A DNA stretch of 64,000 nucleotides from Thermoplasmata archaeon (GCA_030038095.1 JASHPK010000060.1:1-64000), one strand, 5' to 3'; numbered from the stretch's first letter, positions 8,355 through 16,344 are shown. Made by a program: numbers and translations. Notes: generated by a model not told the origin, from the sequence alone.

Positions 8355-8904
8355 GACGCCGAACTTCTCGCGCGCGCAGCATTACATCGCCGACCGCGTA
8401 ACGGCGGCGCTCGATCGAATCGAGCCGACGGCGATCGCTCGCGTGGTCGGCCTGCTCCAGCGCTCGCCCCAGACGTTCGTCTACGGGGCGGGACGCAGCG
8501 GCATCGTCGCACGAGCGTTCGCCATGCGCCTCGTGCAGACGGGCCTGCGGGCCTACGTCATCGGGGAGAGCGTCACCCCGCTCGTGCGCCGGGGGGACCT
8601 CGGGTTCATCCTCTCCGCCCAAGGCGAGAGCTCGTCGAGCAACCAGACCGGGAACATCGTCCGTCGCGAGGGCGCCGATCTGATCGTCGTCACGGCCCGA
8701 GGCACCTCGAAGCTCGCGCACACCGCGACCGAGCTCCTGGTGCTCGACTTCCCCGAGGACTCCGAGCGGCCTCGGCTCGCCCCGCTCGGCACACTGTTCG
8801 AGGCGGCCAGCCTCCGCCTGACCGACGCGCTCATCGTCGAGGTGATGCAAGCGCGAGGCGAGTCCGAGGACTCGATGCGCCGGCGTCACGCGATCATGGT
8901 CTAG
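8332..8904 (+). CDS. hxlB: 6-phospho-3-hexuloisomerase (SIS domain)
   Basis: Interconverts 3-hexulose-6-phosphate and fructose-6-phosphate. In archaea lacking the oxidative pentose phosphate pathway, this reaction run backwards with hexulose-phosphate synthase supplies ribulose-5-phosphate. The 190 residues match the family's length. The SIS phosphosugar site is visible: VYGAGRSG near residue 50 and SAQGESSSS near 100. The synthase partner is not adjacent. The ATG lies inside the end of the preceding gene. A plain SIS sugar isomerase is the alternative reading. Confidence 0.87.
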   Translation: MPPGGGSETPNFSRAQHYIADRVTAALDRIEPTAIARVVGLLQRSPQTFVYGAGRSGIVARAFAMRLVQTGLRAYVIGESVTPLVRRGDLGFILSAQGESSSSNQTGNIVRREGADLIVVTARGTSKLAHTATELLVLDFPEDSERPRLAPLGTLFEAASLRLTDALIVEVMQARGESEDSMRRRHAIMV

Positions 8905-8924
8905 CGAGCGCGCGACGGCCGAAA

Positions 8925-8933
8925 CCTTAAGCG
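8925..8933 (+). promoter_or_regulatory. TATA-like box for arginine decarboxylase
   Basis: ccttaagcg lies 23-31 bases before GTG 8956. The spacing implies that transcription begins at or next to the start codon. Confidence 0.65.
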
Positions 8934-8955
8934 ATATCGGGCCTCACGCCGACTC

Positions 8956-9456
8956 GTGCCGAGCCCCGCCGGTCCGCTCGCGGCGACCCTCGTGCCGATC
9001 CCGACCCGGTTCTTCGTCTCGAGCGGCAAAGGGATCAACAAGACGAGCGAGCTCAACGCCTTCGACCTCGCCCTCCTGCAGGCGGGGATCGGCGAGCAGA
9101 ATCTCGTCAGCGTCTCCTCGGTGCTGCCGGTCGGGGTCCGTCAGGTCGACCGGACCCGCATCGCCCGGGGGGCGATCACGCACTGCGTGCTCGCGCGCCA
9201 CGCGGGCGGCGAAGGCGAGGTGATCAGCGCGGGCATCGCCTACGGATTCCGGACGGACGGCCAGGGCGGCTACGTCGCCGAGGGCCACCTGCACGGCACC
9301 CAGAAGTCGCTCAAGGAGTTCCTCAAGTGGCGCATGCAGGAGATCGCCCACTTCCGCGGGGTGGAGCTGCGACGCATCAACTACCGCACCGAGGAGCTCT
9401 CGATCCCGATGGACCATTACGGCGTCTGCATCGCGGCGTGCGTGTTCCTGCCCTGA
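8956..9456 (+). CDS. pdaD: Pyruvoyl-dependent arginine decarboxylase
   Basis: Decarboxylates arginine to agmatine for polyamine synthesis and for agmatidine in tRNA-Ile2. The 166 residues match the family. The precursor cuts itself in SVSS: Ser54/Ser55 is the expected site, Ser55 becoming the pyruvoyl group. The surrounding NLVSVSSVLP and the downstream VISAGIAYGF block are typical. A leaderless GTG start follows the box at 8925. Convergent with the SCP2 gene, whose stop is 18 bases away. Confidence 0.95.
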   Translation: MPSPAGPLAATLVPIPTRFFVSSGKGINKTSELNAFDLALLQAGIGEQNLVSVSSVLPVGVRQVDRTRIARGAITHCVLARHAGGEGEVISAGIAYGFRTDGQGGYVAEGHLHGTQKSLKEFLKWRMQEIAHFRGVELRRINYRTEELSIPMDHYGVCIAACVFLP

Positions 9457-9473
9457 GGTCCCGCGTCCGGGTC

Positions 9474-9809
9474 CTACAGGAGCTTACGGAACCTGAGCTT
9501 GTCCTCGAGGCTGCCGTCGATCTGGAGCTTTCGGGTCACGAGGGCCTTCATCGGGCCGATCTCCTTCCGGACGAGGCCGTCGAACGTGGCGGTGTCCGTG
9601 GTGATCCTCACGTCGGCCTTCCCGTTCGGGCTGGTGCGCAGGTGCTGGAGCCGTCCTTCCGCGAGATCGACGGCGTAGGTGGCGCCGTCGGTCAGGCGGA
9701 TCTGGATCGTGCGATTCACCCCATCCAGCTCCTCCGCGAGCGCGGGGTTCTGCGCCGCCTTCCGGTTGAACCGGTCGACGAGCGAAGCGAGCGTCTCCTC
9801 GACGGTCAT
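9474..9809 (-). CDS. SCP2-fold (sterol carrier-like) lipid-binding protein
   Basis: A 111-residue single SCP2 domain: an N-terminal helix, then TIQIRLTDG, YAVDLAEGRL, DVRITTD and a C-terminal helix that closes the hydrophobic pocket. Such proteins bind lipids or acyl chains; the ligand here is unknown. ATG 9809 overlaps the RNase HII stop (ATGA), so the two genes are translationally coupled. The open frame reaches much further upstream, but that part is shadow of the neighbours. Confidence 0.85.
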   Translation of the reverse strand: MTVEETLASLVDRFNRKAAQNPALAEELDGVNRTIQIRLTDGATYAVDLAEGRLQHLRTSPNGKADVRITTDTATFDGLVRKEIGPMKALVTRKLQIDGSLEDKLRFRKLL

Positions 9810-10453
9810 GGCGTGAACTCGTCGAGGGTGTGAGCCGGGCGGGCCCGCATAACCCTTTGCACGGGAGCCCAGGAAAGCCTCAGCCACTCCGGGCGCGGAT
9901 CGCCTCCCCGCACCGCGGCCGCCACGAACGCTTGGGTTCGCGGGTCCGACGGGTATCCGCTGCCGAGGTCGTCCCCGAGGCGCGCGCGGAGGGAGGCGAG
10001 CGCGCGGTCGCGCCGGACCTTCGCGACGATCGACGCAGCGCCGACGACCGGGAACTCCGCGTCGGCGCGGTGGCGGGCGAGGATGGTGGTCCCCGGTCCG
10101 GCGAGGGCCGAGAGCCGGCGACCGAACCGGTCGGCATTCGGGTCGCACGCGTCGACGATCGCGAGATCCGGATTCAGCGCCCGGATGAGGCGGGCGAACG
10201 CGGCGAGCTCGAGCTCGTTCAGCCCTCCGTGCGCCACGTACCGGTCGATCGTGCGGGGCGCGAGGGCGAGCGATCGACAGCCCCCGAGGGCCGGGAGCGC
10301 GGCACGGATCTCCGAACGTCGCCGTGGGGAGAGCCGCTTCGAATCCCGCACGCCGAGCCGTGGGAGCTCGGCGAGCGCGCCCTCGTCGATCGCGAAGGCG
10401 CCCACCACGAGCGGTCCGACCGTACTGCCGCGGCCCGCCTCGTCGAGCCCCAC
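9806..10453 (-). CDS. rnhB: Ribonuclease HII
   Basis: Cuts the RNA strand of RNA/DNA hybrids and single ribonucleotides in DNA. The N-terminal LDEAGRG gives the first catalytic Asp and Glu; later acidic residues lie in IVDACD and GYPSDPRT. With GTG 10453 the protein has 215 residues and begins just before the LDEAGRG motif, as archaeal RNases HII usually do. An in-frame ATG at 10537, at the divergent gene's start codon, would add 28 low-complexity residues. The symmetric box ccataagg at 10506-10513 could serve both directions. The stop overlaps the SCP2 start. Confidence 0.9.
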   Translation of the reverse strand: MGLDEAGRGSTVGPLVVGAFAIDEGALAELPRLGVRDSKRLSPRRRSEIRAALPALGGCRSLALAPRTIDRYVAHGGLNELELAAFARLIRALNPDLAIVDACDPNADRFGRRLSALAGPGTTILARHRADAEFPVVGAASIVAKVRRDRALASLRARLGDDLGSGYPSDPRTQAFVAAAVRGGDPRPEWLRLSWAPVQRVMRARPAHTLDEFTP

Positions 10454-10505
10454 GATCCTGCGCTCGGGCGTGGTCCGGCCCCGGTCGGTGGCATTCGCGC
10501 GAAGG

Positions 10506-10513
10506 CCATAAGG
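10506..10513. promoter_or_regulatory. Symmetric TATA-like box between rnhB and the aldolase gene
   Basis: ccataagg reads ccttatgg on the other strand. It lies 23-30 bases before ATG 10536 (plus strand), the spacing of a leaderless promoter. For rnhB it would give a short leader before GTG 10453. Confidence 0.5.
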
Positions 10514-10535
10514 CGGCCCGTCTCCTCCCTCGCGC

Positions 10536-11435
10536 ATGGCGCTCGGGGGGCTCTCGGTCCCGCTGCCGACGCTCTTCGGGCCCGACGGCGCCCTTGACCT
10601 CAGCCGCAACACCCGGTTCGCGCGCACGATCTCGGAGGCCGGGGCGGACCACCTGTTCGTCCTCGGATCGCTGGGCGAGTTCCCGTCGGTCACCGACGCG
10701 GAACGCCCGCGGCTGGTCGACGTCGTGGTCGAGAGCACGATCGGATCGACCGATGTTTGGGTCGGCTGCGGGGCCCCGTCGACCCGGCAGGCCGTGGCGT
10801 ACGCCGAGGCCGCCGAGCTCGCCGGCGCCGCCGCGATTGTCGCCGTGCCCCCGTACTACCTGCGTCCGACCCCCGAAGCGATCGAGCGGTACTATCGGGC
10901 GATCCACGACGCGATCCGGATTCCGCTCTGCGCCTACAACATCCCCTCGCTCGTCGGATATCCTCTCGACCCCGGGCTCGTGCACCGGCTCGCTCGCGAG
11001 GGGGTGCTCGCCGGCGCGAAGGACACCGCGGGCAGCTTGACGAGCGTCGCGGCGATGATCGCCGGCGCGCCCGAAGGGTTCTCGGTCCTCCCCGGGGACG
11101 ACGCGCTGGCCGCTTCGGCCATCGAGAGCGGAGCGAAGGGCGCCGTGATGGGGACCGCGAACGTCGTCCCCCGCCTGTGCGTCGAGCTCGTCGCCGCGGC
11201 GCTCGGCGGGAACCGAGCGCGGGCGGCCGAGCTGCAGTCGCTGGTCGACGCGCTCGTCGAGGCGATCCACGCGGGACCATTCCCGTCCGTCGACAAGTTC
11301 CTCGCGAACCGGCTCCGCGGGGCGGAGGTCGGGTACCGATCCCCGTACGACCCGCTCACGGCGGAGGAGGAGGCGCGCGTCCTGGCCCGGCTCACGCCGA
11401 TCGAAGACCGGCTTCGGCCGTTCCTGAAGAGGTGA
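10536..11435 (+). CDS. DHDPS-family aldolase, probable 2-keto-3-deoxygluconate aldolase
   Basis: A class I aldolase of the DapA/NAL family, 299 residues. The Schiff-base Lys is K162 (AGAKDT) and the catalytic Tyr is Y134 (AYNIPS). The substrate loop reads GSLGEF where dihydrodipicolinate synthases have a GTTGE-type loop. The next gene, two bases on, is a glucose-dehydrogenase-like enzyme. That pairing points to 2-keto-3-deoxygluconate cleavage into pyruvate and glyceraldehyde in the non-phosphorylative Entner-Doudoroff route. Dihydrodipicolinate synthase is the alternative. The start is a leaderless ATG. Confidence 0.82.
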   Translation: MALGGLSVPLPTLFGPDGALDLSRNTRFARTISEAGADHLFVLGSLGEFPSVTDAERPRLVDVVVESTIGSTDVWVGCGAPSTRQAVAYAEAAELAGAAAIVAVPPYYLRPTPEAIERYYRAIHDAIRIPLCAYNIPSLVGYPLDPGLVHRLAREGVLAGAKDTAGSLTSVAAMIAGAPEGFSVLPGDDALAASAIESGAKGAVMGTANVVPRLCVELVAAALGGNRARAAELQSLVDALVEAIHAGPFPSVDKFLANRLRGAEVGYRSPYDPLTAEEEARVLARLTPIEDRLRPFLKR

Positions 11436-11437
11436 CG

Positions 11438-12556
11438 ATGCGGGCCGTGGTCGTGCGCCCCCCGGTGCCGGGGGTCGCGGTGGAGGAGGTCCCGGCCCCC
11501 GTTCTCGGCCCGGGGGCGATCCGCGTGGCGGTCCGGGAATGTGGCGTGTGCGGCACCGACCACGACGTCGCGGACGGCAAGTACGGACGCGCACCGGAGG
11601 GCGATGCGTATCTCATCCTGGGGCACGAGAACTTGGGAGAGGTGATCGAAGTCGCCCCCGAGGCGTCGGGCTTCCGGGCCGGCGACCTCGTGGTCGCGAC
11701 GGTCCGGCGAGGGTGCGGGATCTGCCGGTTCTGCCTCAGCGGCCGGTCGGACTTCTGCGAGACGGGCCGGTTCACCGAACGCGGAATCAGCGGGGCCCAC
11801 GGATACATGGCCGACGAATACGTCGAAATCCCCCCGTACCTCGTCCGCGTCGATTCCGCGCTCACCCCGGTCGCGGTCCTGCTCGAGCCGCTGAGCGTCG
11901 TCGAGAAGGCGATCGCGCAGGGTCAGGCGGTCCTCGACCGAAAGGAGCCGACCCCGGGTCATTCCCGCTCCGCGGCTCCCCGGGCCCTCGTCGCCGGCAC
12001 GGGAGCGATCGGGATGCTCGCGGCCTTCGCCCTGCGGGCCCGCGGCTACGACGTCGTGGCGGTCGACCGCCACGGAGAGGATACTCCGGCGGCGGTCCTC
12101 CTGCGACGGATCGGAGCCCAACACACGAACGTCTCCGAAGGGCTCGGAGCGGTTAGGGACTCCGCCTTCGACCTCGTCATCGAGGCGACCGGCTCGGTCG
12201 CCCTCGATCTCCACCTCGCCGAGATGCTGGGCCCGAACGGGGTGCTCGTCCTCACCGGGATCCCCGACCCGGCGGCGACCCCGATCAGCGTCGCGGCCGG
12301 CCCCCTCTTCCGGGAGGTCGTCCTCGGCAACCGCGCGATCGTCGGTTCGGTCAACGCGAACCGCGCCGACTTCGAGTCCGGGCTCGAGGACCTCGCCCGC
12401 TTCGAGTCCCGGTGGCCCGGCGCCTGCGCGTCGATCATCTCCGCCCGACGACCCCTCGAAGAGGTCGCGAGCGTGCTCGCGGAACACGTCGGCGGCGCGA
12501 TGAAGACCGTGCTCACCGTGCGCCGCGGCTCGACGCAAGGCCGCTCAGGACGCTAA
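11438..12556 (+). CDS. gdh: Zinc-dependent glucose 1-dehydrogenase-like enzyme (MDR family)
   Basis: Oxidises an aldose to its lactone with NAD(P)+; 372 residues. Catalytic zinc ligands are visible at C38 (GVCGTD) and H63-E64 (GHEN). The structural zinc site has four Cys: C93, C96, C99 and C107. The Rossmann motif VAGTGAIG lies near residue 180. The length and the GCGICRFC block resemble thermoacidophile glucose dehydrogenases. It starts two bases after the aldolase stop, so the pair forms one operon. The exact sugar cannot be read from sequence; other polyol dehydrogenases are possible. Confidence 0.85.
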   Translation: MRAVVVRPPVPGVAVEEVPAPVLGPGAIRVAVRECGVCGTDHDVADGKYGRAPEGDAYLILGHENLGEVIEVAPEASGFRAGDLVVATVRRGCGICRFCLSGRSDFCETGRFTERGISGAHGYMADEYVEIPPYLVRVDSALTPVAVLLEPLSVVEKAIAQGQAVLDRKEPTPGHSRSAAPRALVAGTGAIGMLAAFALRARGYDVVAVDRHGEDTPAAVLLRRIGAQHTNVSEGLGAVRDSAFDLVIEATGSVALDLHLAEMLGPNGVLVLTGIPDPAATPISVAAGPLFREVVLGNRAIVGSVNANRADFESGLEDLARFESRWPGACASIISARRPLEEVASVLAEHVGGAMKTVLTVRRGSTQGRSGR

Positions 12557-12882
12557 CCCTCCGGTGCGCTGAGACTCCCCCGCTTCCCCTCCGAGCTCCA
12601 GGCGCATGGGCCGCCCTGCGAGTCGCGCGCCGTCGGGCGGGGCCCTCCCGCCCGTCCGGGACCGCCGACCGGCCCCGGGGCCAGGCACGGACGCCGGAGC
12701 AGCGGGAGGAGCCCCCGGACGCCCCGTCGGACGCGCCGGAAGATCCCCGGATCGCGCCGAAGCCCGGGAGTTCGGACCTCTCAGACGATATTCCGAGCTG
12801 GCGCTCGTCCGCGAAGGACCGGGGTCGGAGATCTCCGGACCCGAGGTCGCGAGGCGAGGAACCGAGGGAGGTTCGGCGTCGC
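12557..12882. other. 326-base gap, no gene recognised
   Basis: A GC-rich space between the convergent glucose dehydrogenase and Fe-S protein genes. Short open frames exist on both strands but are Pro/Arg/Gly-rich and lack a promoter or Shine-Dalgarno. I see no tRNA and no clear terminator. Confidence 0.6.
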
Positions 12883-13590
12883 CTATCCGATCATCAACCC
12901 TTCGATGCGGACCTGGAATCCTCGGGAAGTCCGGGTGAGGAAGTTGATGAGCCCGCTGTGGCGCCACTGCAGCATACACCGGCGAGGCAGGAACCAATAG
13001 CGGGCTCCGATGCGCAGGTCGGACCTCGCCTCGGTGACCAGCCCTTCATACGCCTGGGCCGAGTAGTAGCCCATGTCCTTGAACCCGTCCGTCCGGGCCC
13101 GGAGCGGGCCGGTGACGCACCAGACGATGACCCCGGTCCGGGGGTCGACCGACATGACCACGCCGCAGTGCGTGATCGGACAGCCGCAGGACATGCCGAG
13201 CGGTCGGCCAATGAGCACATCCCCCTTCTGGATGCCCAGCTCCCGCGTGAGCAACGGGTTGTGCGGAAGGATCGTCTCCCGAGGGCCCGGCTCTTCGGGG
13301 AACGTCTGCAGGACAAAGTCGTAGTCTCGGCCGAGGTGATCCTTCCAGCCTCGGGGCTCGACCGCGATCGCGAACGCACAGCTGTCGCACGGTCCCGTGC
13401 CGGTCGACGACGGAGCGGTCGCAGGAGTCACCGGTGTCGCCGGACCCCTCTGGATGCACCGGTCCAGCAGCTTCGGCTCGGCCACGGCGGCCTCGGCGAG
13501 TTCGTCGCAGGTCCGGAACCCGCACAGTCCGCAGTCCAGTCCCGGCAGTTCGGCTCGGAGGCGTTGCGCCTCCGCTCCGGGGGCCGCCAT
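12883..13590 (-). CDS. Eleven-cysteine Fe-S protein with N-terminal PF04060-type cluster domain
   Basis: The last gene of a four-gene operon; 235 residues. Cys20, 23, 28 and 45 follow C-x2-C-x4-C-x16-C with CGLCGFRTC, the 4Fe-4S pattern of the FeS domain (PF04060) found in RnfB and corrinoid Fe-S proteins. A second pair is C68/C71 (CDSC). The C-terminal domain carries C135, C137 and C142 in the motif SCGCPITHCG, plus C158 and C205; I do not recognise it. ATG 13590 sits one base after the cysteine desulfurase stop. A likely role is target, scaffold or electron donor for the cofactor built by its operon partners; this is inference. Confidence 0.85.
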   Translation of the reverse strand: MAAPGAEAQRLRAELPGLDCGLCGFRTCDELAEAAVAEPKLLDRCIQRGPATPVTPATAPSSTGTGPCDSCAFAIAVEPRGWKDHLGRDYDFVLQTFPEEPGPRETILPHNPLLTRELGIQKGDVLIGRPLGMSCGCPITHCGVVMSVDPRTGVIVWCVTGPLRARTDGFKDMGYYSAQAYEGLVTEARSDLRIGARYWFLPRRCMLQWRHSGLINFLTRTSRGFQVRIEGLMIG

Positions 13591-13591
13591 C

Positions 13592-14782
13592 TCAAGCGCC
13601 CCCCGCCGCCATCGGCTCGAGTTTGACGGAAGAGATGGACCGCAGAGAACCGACGGCCGACCGGAGCTCCTCGAGGAAGTAATCGATCTCCGCCTCGGTG
13701 TTGAACCGTCCGAGGGTGACCCGGAGGGCCCCTCGGGCTTGGACCGGGTCCCGTCCGATGGCCAACAGCACGTGGGACGGCTGATCGCCCTGGTGGGACG
13801 AACACGCCGAACCGGTGGCGACCGCAATTCCTCGTTCGTCGAGACGGAGCAGCAACGTGATCGCTTCTCCCTCGAGTCCGAAGAACCCGACGTTCGCGTT
13901 CGTAGGAAGACGCTGGCGCCGGTGGCCGTTCAGATAGGCTCCCCAGGACGAGCTGAGGACCGTATCGAGGATCCTGTCGCGGAGCCGAGTGAGTCGGGGA
14001 ATCTCCCGGGACCGCTCGGCCTCGCACAGTTCGGCCGCCTCGGCGAACCCCACGATCCCCGGCACGTTCTCGGTGGACGAACGGAGACCGAACTCGTGGC
14101 CTCCTCCGTGCTGCCAAGGGTCGATGCGAACGGAACTGCGGACGTACAGCGCCCCGACGCCCTTCGGTCCGTAGATCTTGTGGGAGTTGAGGGTCACGAG
14201 GCCGAACCCATCCTTCTGCACGTCGATCGGAAGCTTGCCGAACGTCTGGCACGCATCGGTGTGGAACGGTACATTGCGTTCCGCGCAGATCCTCGCCAGC
14301 TCGCGTACGGGCTCGACCGTGCCGATCTCGTGGTTGGCGTGCATGACCGAGACCAGGATCGTGTCGTCCCGAAGGGCGGCGGCCAGGTCGGCGGGCCGCA
14401 CGAGGCCCTCCGAGTCCACGTTGAGGTACGTCACCGAGAACCCTTGCCCCTCGAGCCAGGCCGCGGAGTTGAGGATGCAGTCGTGCTCGATCCGCGTCGT
14501 GATGATGTGGCGGCCCTGACGGCGGTTGGCGAACGCGACCCCCTTCAGGGCCAGATTGTTGGACTCCGTTCCCCCAGAGGTGAAGATGACCTCCTCGGGG
14601 CGGCGCGCTCCGATCAGCGAAGCGATCTTCGCCCGCGCGCTCTCGATCGCCTCGCGCGCTTTTCGACCGGGGGAGTGCAGACTCGAGGCGTTCGCGAACG
14701 TTTCGTGGTAGTACGGCTGTATCGCCTCGAGAACGCGAGGGTCGACCGGGGTGGAAGCGGCGTTGTCGAGATAGACGTTCAT
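13592..14782 (-). CDS. NifS/IscS-type cysteine desulfurase
   Basis: Removes sulfur from cysteine as a persulfide for cluster or cofactor assembly; PLP-dependent, 396 residues. PLP Lys202 lies in NSHKIYGPKG and His100 in RIEHD. The catalytic Cys327 is in GSACSSHQG, a short class I-type loop. It is flanked by the GTPase three bases upstream and the Fe-S protein one base downstream, so it is dedicated to this operon. No SufBCD or IscU gene is seen in the window. General Fe-S supply to the cell is an alternative role. Confidence 0.95.
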   Translation of the reverse strand: MNVYLDNAASTPVDPRVLEAIQPYYHETFANASSLHSPGRKAREAIESARAKIASLIGARRPEEVIFTSGGTESNNLALKGVAFANRRQGRHIITTRIEHDCILNSAAWLEGQGFSVTYLNVDSEGLVRPADLAAALRDDTILVSVMHANHEIGTVEPVRELARICAERNVPFHTDACQTFGKLPIDVQKDGFGLVTLNSHKIYGPKGVGALYVRSSVRIDPWQHGGGHEFGLRSSTENVPGIVGFAEAAELCEAERSREIPRLTRLRDRILDTVLSSSWGAYLNGHRRQRLPTNANVGFFGLEGEAITLLLRLDERGIAVATGSACSSHQGDQPSHVLLAIGRDPVQARGALRVTLGRFNTEAEIDYFLEELRSAVGSLRSISSVKLEPMAAGGA

Positions 14783-14785
14783 CGT

Positions 14786-15484
14786 TCACTCCCCCCGGTA
14801 GAACAGTTCTCCGTCGAGCTGCCGGACGACCCCGAAGTGCTGCTGCCAGCCGATCTCCTTCTTCCCCACGCAGATCGTGCATACCCCGACCGGAGGATTC
14901 CCTCGGAGCAAGAGCCGGGCCGAAAGGTCCGGCCCCTGCTCCATCCGCCGCACGAGCCGGTCGATGTTGATGCCGTGAAGAGCGTCGGTCTCGATCACCG
15001 ACGCCTTGGTCGCCGACATGACGTTCGCCCGGAACACCTCCCGCTCGGCCTGAGAGACGAGGTCGATCTTCGTCACGACCGCCACGTCAGCGAGGGAGAG
15101 GAGCGGTCCCATCTTCCTCGGGAGGTTCATCCCGCTCGTGGCCTCGATCACGGCGACTCCGAGCGAATCTTCGATGTACGGCGAGCAACGCAGGCAGAGA
15201 CCGGCGGTCTCGACCAGGAGCGTATCCGCCCGTTCCTGGGCCGCCCATCGCACGGCGTCGCCGAGCACCATGACGTTGCAGTGGTCCGGGCAGAGCTCCC
15301 CGGAGTAGACCTTTCGGGCGGGAATCTCGAACCGAGAACGGAACTCCTCTTCCTCGTTCGTGAACTGGACGTCCGTCTTGAGGTAGGCGAGCCGGTGGCC
15401 GCTCGCCATCAGGCGGCGGGCGACCTGCTTCAGCACCGTGGTCTTGCCGCTGGTCGGGGGACCCGCGCAGATGATGGCCTTCAT
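14786..15484 (-). CDS. Cysteine-rich SIMIBI-type GTPase (HypB/UreG/CobW-like)
   Basis: A 232-residue P-loop NTPase. The Walker A motif GPPTSGKT spans 8-15, VETAG lies at 91-95 (in the G3 position of HypB/CobW-type proteins) and TKID at 138-141 is the guanine-specificity motif. Three Cys pairs stand out: C65/C69 (CPDHC), C97/C100 (CLRC) and C202/C205 (CTIC). They could bind a metal or cluster as in nickel and cobalamin metallochaperones. The stop precedes the cysteine desulfurase by three bases; the start overlaps the ABC ATPase stop (ATGA). The family is recognised only at fold level. I infer metallochaperone or cluster-insertion activity. Confidence 0.82.
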   Translation of the reverse strand: MKAIICAGPPTSGKTTVLKQVARRLMASGHRLAYLKTDVQFTNEEEEFRSRFEIPARKVYSGELCPDHCNVMVLGDAVRWAAQERADTLLVETAGLCLRCSPYIEDSLGVAVIEATSGMNLPRKMGPLLSLADVAVVTKIDLVSQAEREVFRANVMSATKASVIETDALHGINIDRLVRRMEQGPDLSARLLLRGNPPVGVCTICVGKKEIGWQQHFGVVRQLDGELFYRGE

Positions 15485-16296
15485 CGGCCCCCTCCATCGG
15501 CCAGGAGGACGCTCGTGAGCCGCTCTCCCAGCACCGTGTCATCCAGCGGCTCACCGGCCCGGATCTTCGCGCGGTACTCGAGGATGATGTCGTCGAGCCG
15601 ACTCAGGGCGTCCGCGACCCTCCGCTCCCGCGCGTCCTTCGGGATCAGCTTCTGCATCGCGCCGTTGCGCATCACGACCCGAACGTCCGAGAGCAGCGCG
15701 ATTCGGGGATCGTGGGTGACGAACACGAAGATCTTCCGATGCCGTCGCAGCAGGTCGAGCGCCCGCGTGCGATGGATGCCCGCGTTCTCGATCTCGTCGA
15801 GGAGAATGATCGGGGAGTTCCCGATCACCACGGCGTCCGCGATCAGGAGCGCGCGCGTCTGGCCCCCCGAGAGCTCGGTCATCGCGCTCTCCATATCGAT
15901 GGCCTCCCCCGTGAGCTCGTTCGCGAACTCGACGGTCTGCCTCACGAGCGACGCCACGTCCGCCCCCCGGCGGATCTCGGAGTGGATACGCAGGAACTCG
16001 CGAACCGGCAGGTCCGAGAGGAAGTTCGTGTGCTGGGTGATGAGCGCCACCGGGTTGCGGCTCGGGTCCCCGATGGACTCCTCGGGGACCGGGGAGCCGT
16101 TCACCAGCACCCGCCGACCGGAGGGGGTGTTCGAGTTCGCGAATCGCTCGATATCGTTGATGAATTCGGTCTTCCCCGAACCCGTGGGACCCACGATGCT
16201 CGCGACCTCGCCCATCCGGAGGTCGACCCGCGCCACGGGTTCGTCCTGTCCCTGTCGGCCCCGCCCTCCAAGAATCGACAGCGTTTCGATTTCCAT
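15481..16296 (-). CDS. Soluble ABC-type ATPase without a permease
   Basis: The first gene of the operon; 271 residues from ATG 16296 (an in-frame TTG at 16302 is possible). It is a complete ABC domain: Walker A GPTGSGKT at 36-43, Q-loop Gln88, signature LSGGQ at 142-146, Walker B IILLDE ending at Glu168, H-loop His195. Walker B continues IENAG instead of the usual PT. About 70 residues follow the H-loop and look helical and acidic. No transmembrane partner is encoded nearby, so it is unlikely to be a transporter. Its place beside a cysteine desulfurase recalls SufC, but the sequence style is different. Inferred role: energising assembly or transfer of a metallocofactor. Confidence 0.85.
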   Translation of the reverse strand: MEIETLSILGGRGRQGQDEPVARVDLRMGEVASIVGPTGSGKTEFINDIERFANSNTPSGRRVLVNGSPVPEESIGDPSRNPVALITQHTNFLSDLPVREFLRIHSEIRRGADVASLVRQTVEFANELTGEAIDMESAMTELSGGQTRALLIADAVVIGNSPIILLDEIENAGIHRTRALDLLRRHRKIFVFVTHDPRIALLSDVRVVMRNGAMQKLIPKDARERRVADALSRLDDIILEYRAKIRAGEPLDDTVLGERLTSVLLADGGGR

Positions 16297-16330
16297 GGTC
16301 AACCCGAGGTGGGACGGCGCACGGCGCGGT

Positions 16331-16340
16331 CACTTATACG
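16331..16340 (-). promoter_or_regulatory. TATA-like box for the ABC/GTPase/desulfurase/Fe-S operon
   Basis: On the minus strand the sequence reads cgtataagtg, 35-44 bases before ATG 16296. It is the only A/T-rich block before the operon and would leave a short leader of about 10-20 bases. Confidence 0.55.
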
Positions 16341-16344
16341 ACCA

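Noticed and set aside
9474-11594. A 706-codon minus-strand open frame
   Set aside because: Only the last 111 codons (SCP2 domain) are protein-like; upstream it shadows rnhB and the aldolase.
12606-12938. A 110-codon plus-strand open frame in the gap after glucose dehydrogenase
   Set aside because: Pro/Gly/Ala/Arg-rich, no promoter box, and its end overlaps the Fe-S protein gene.
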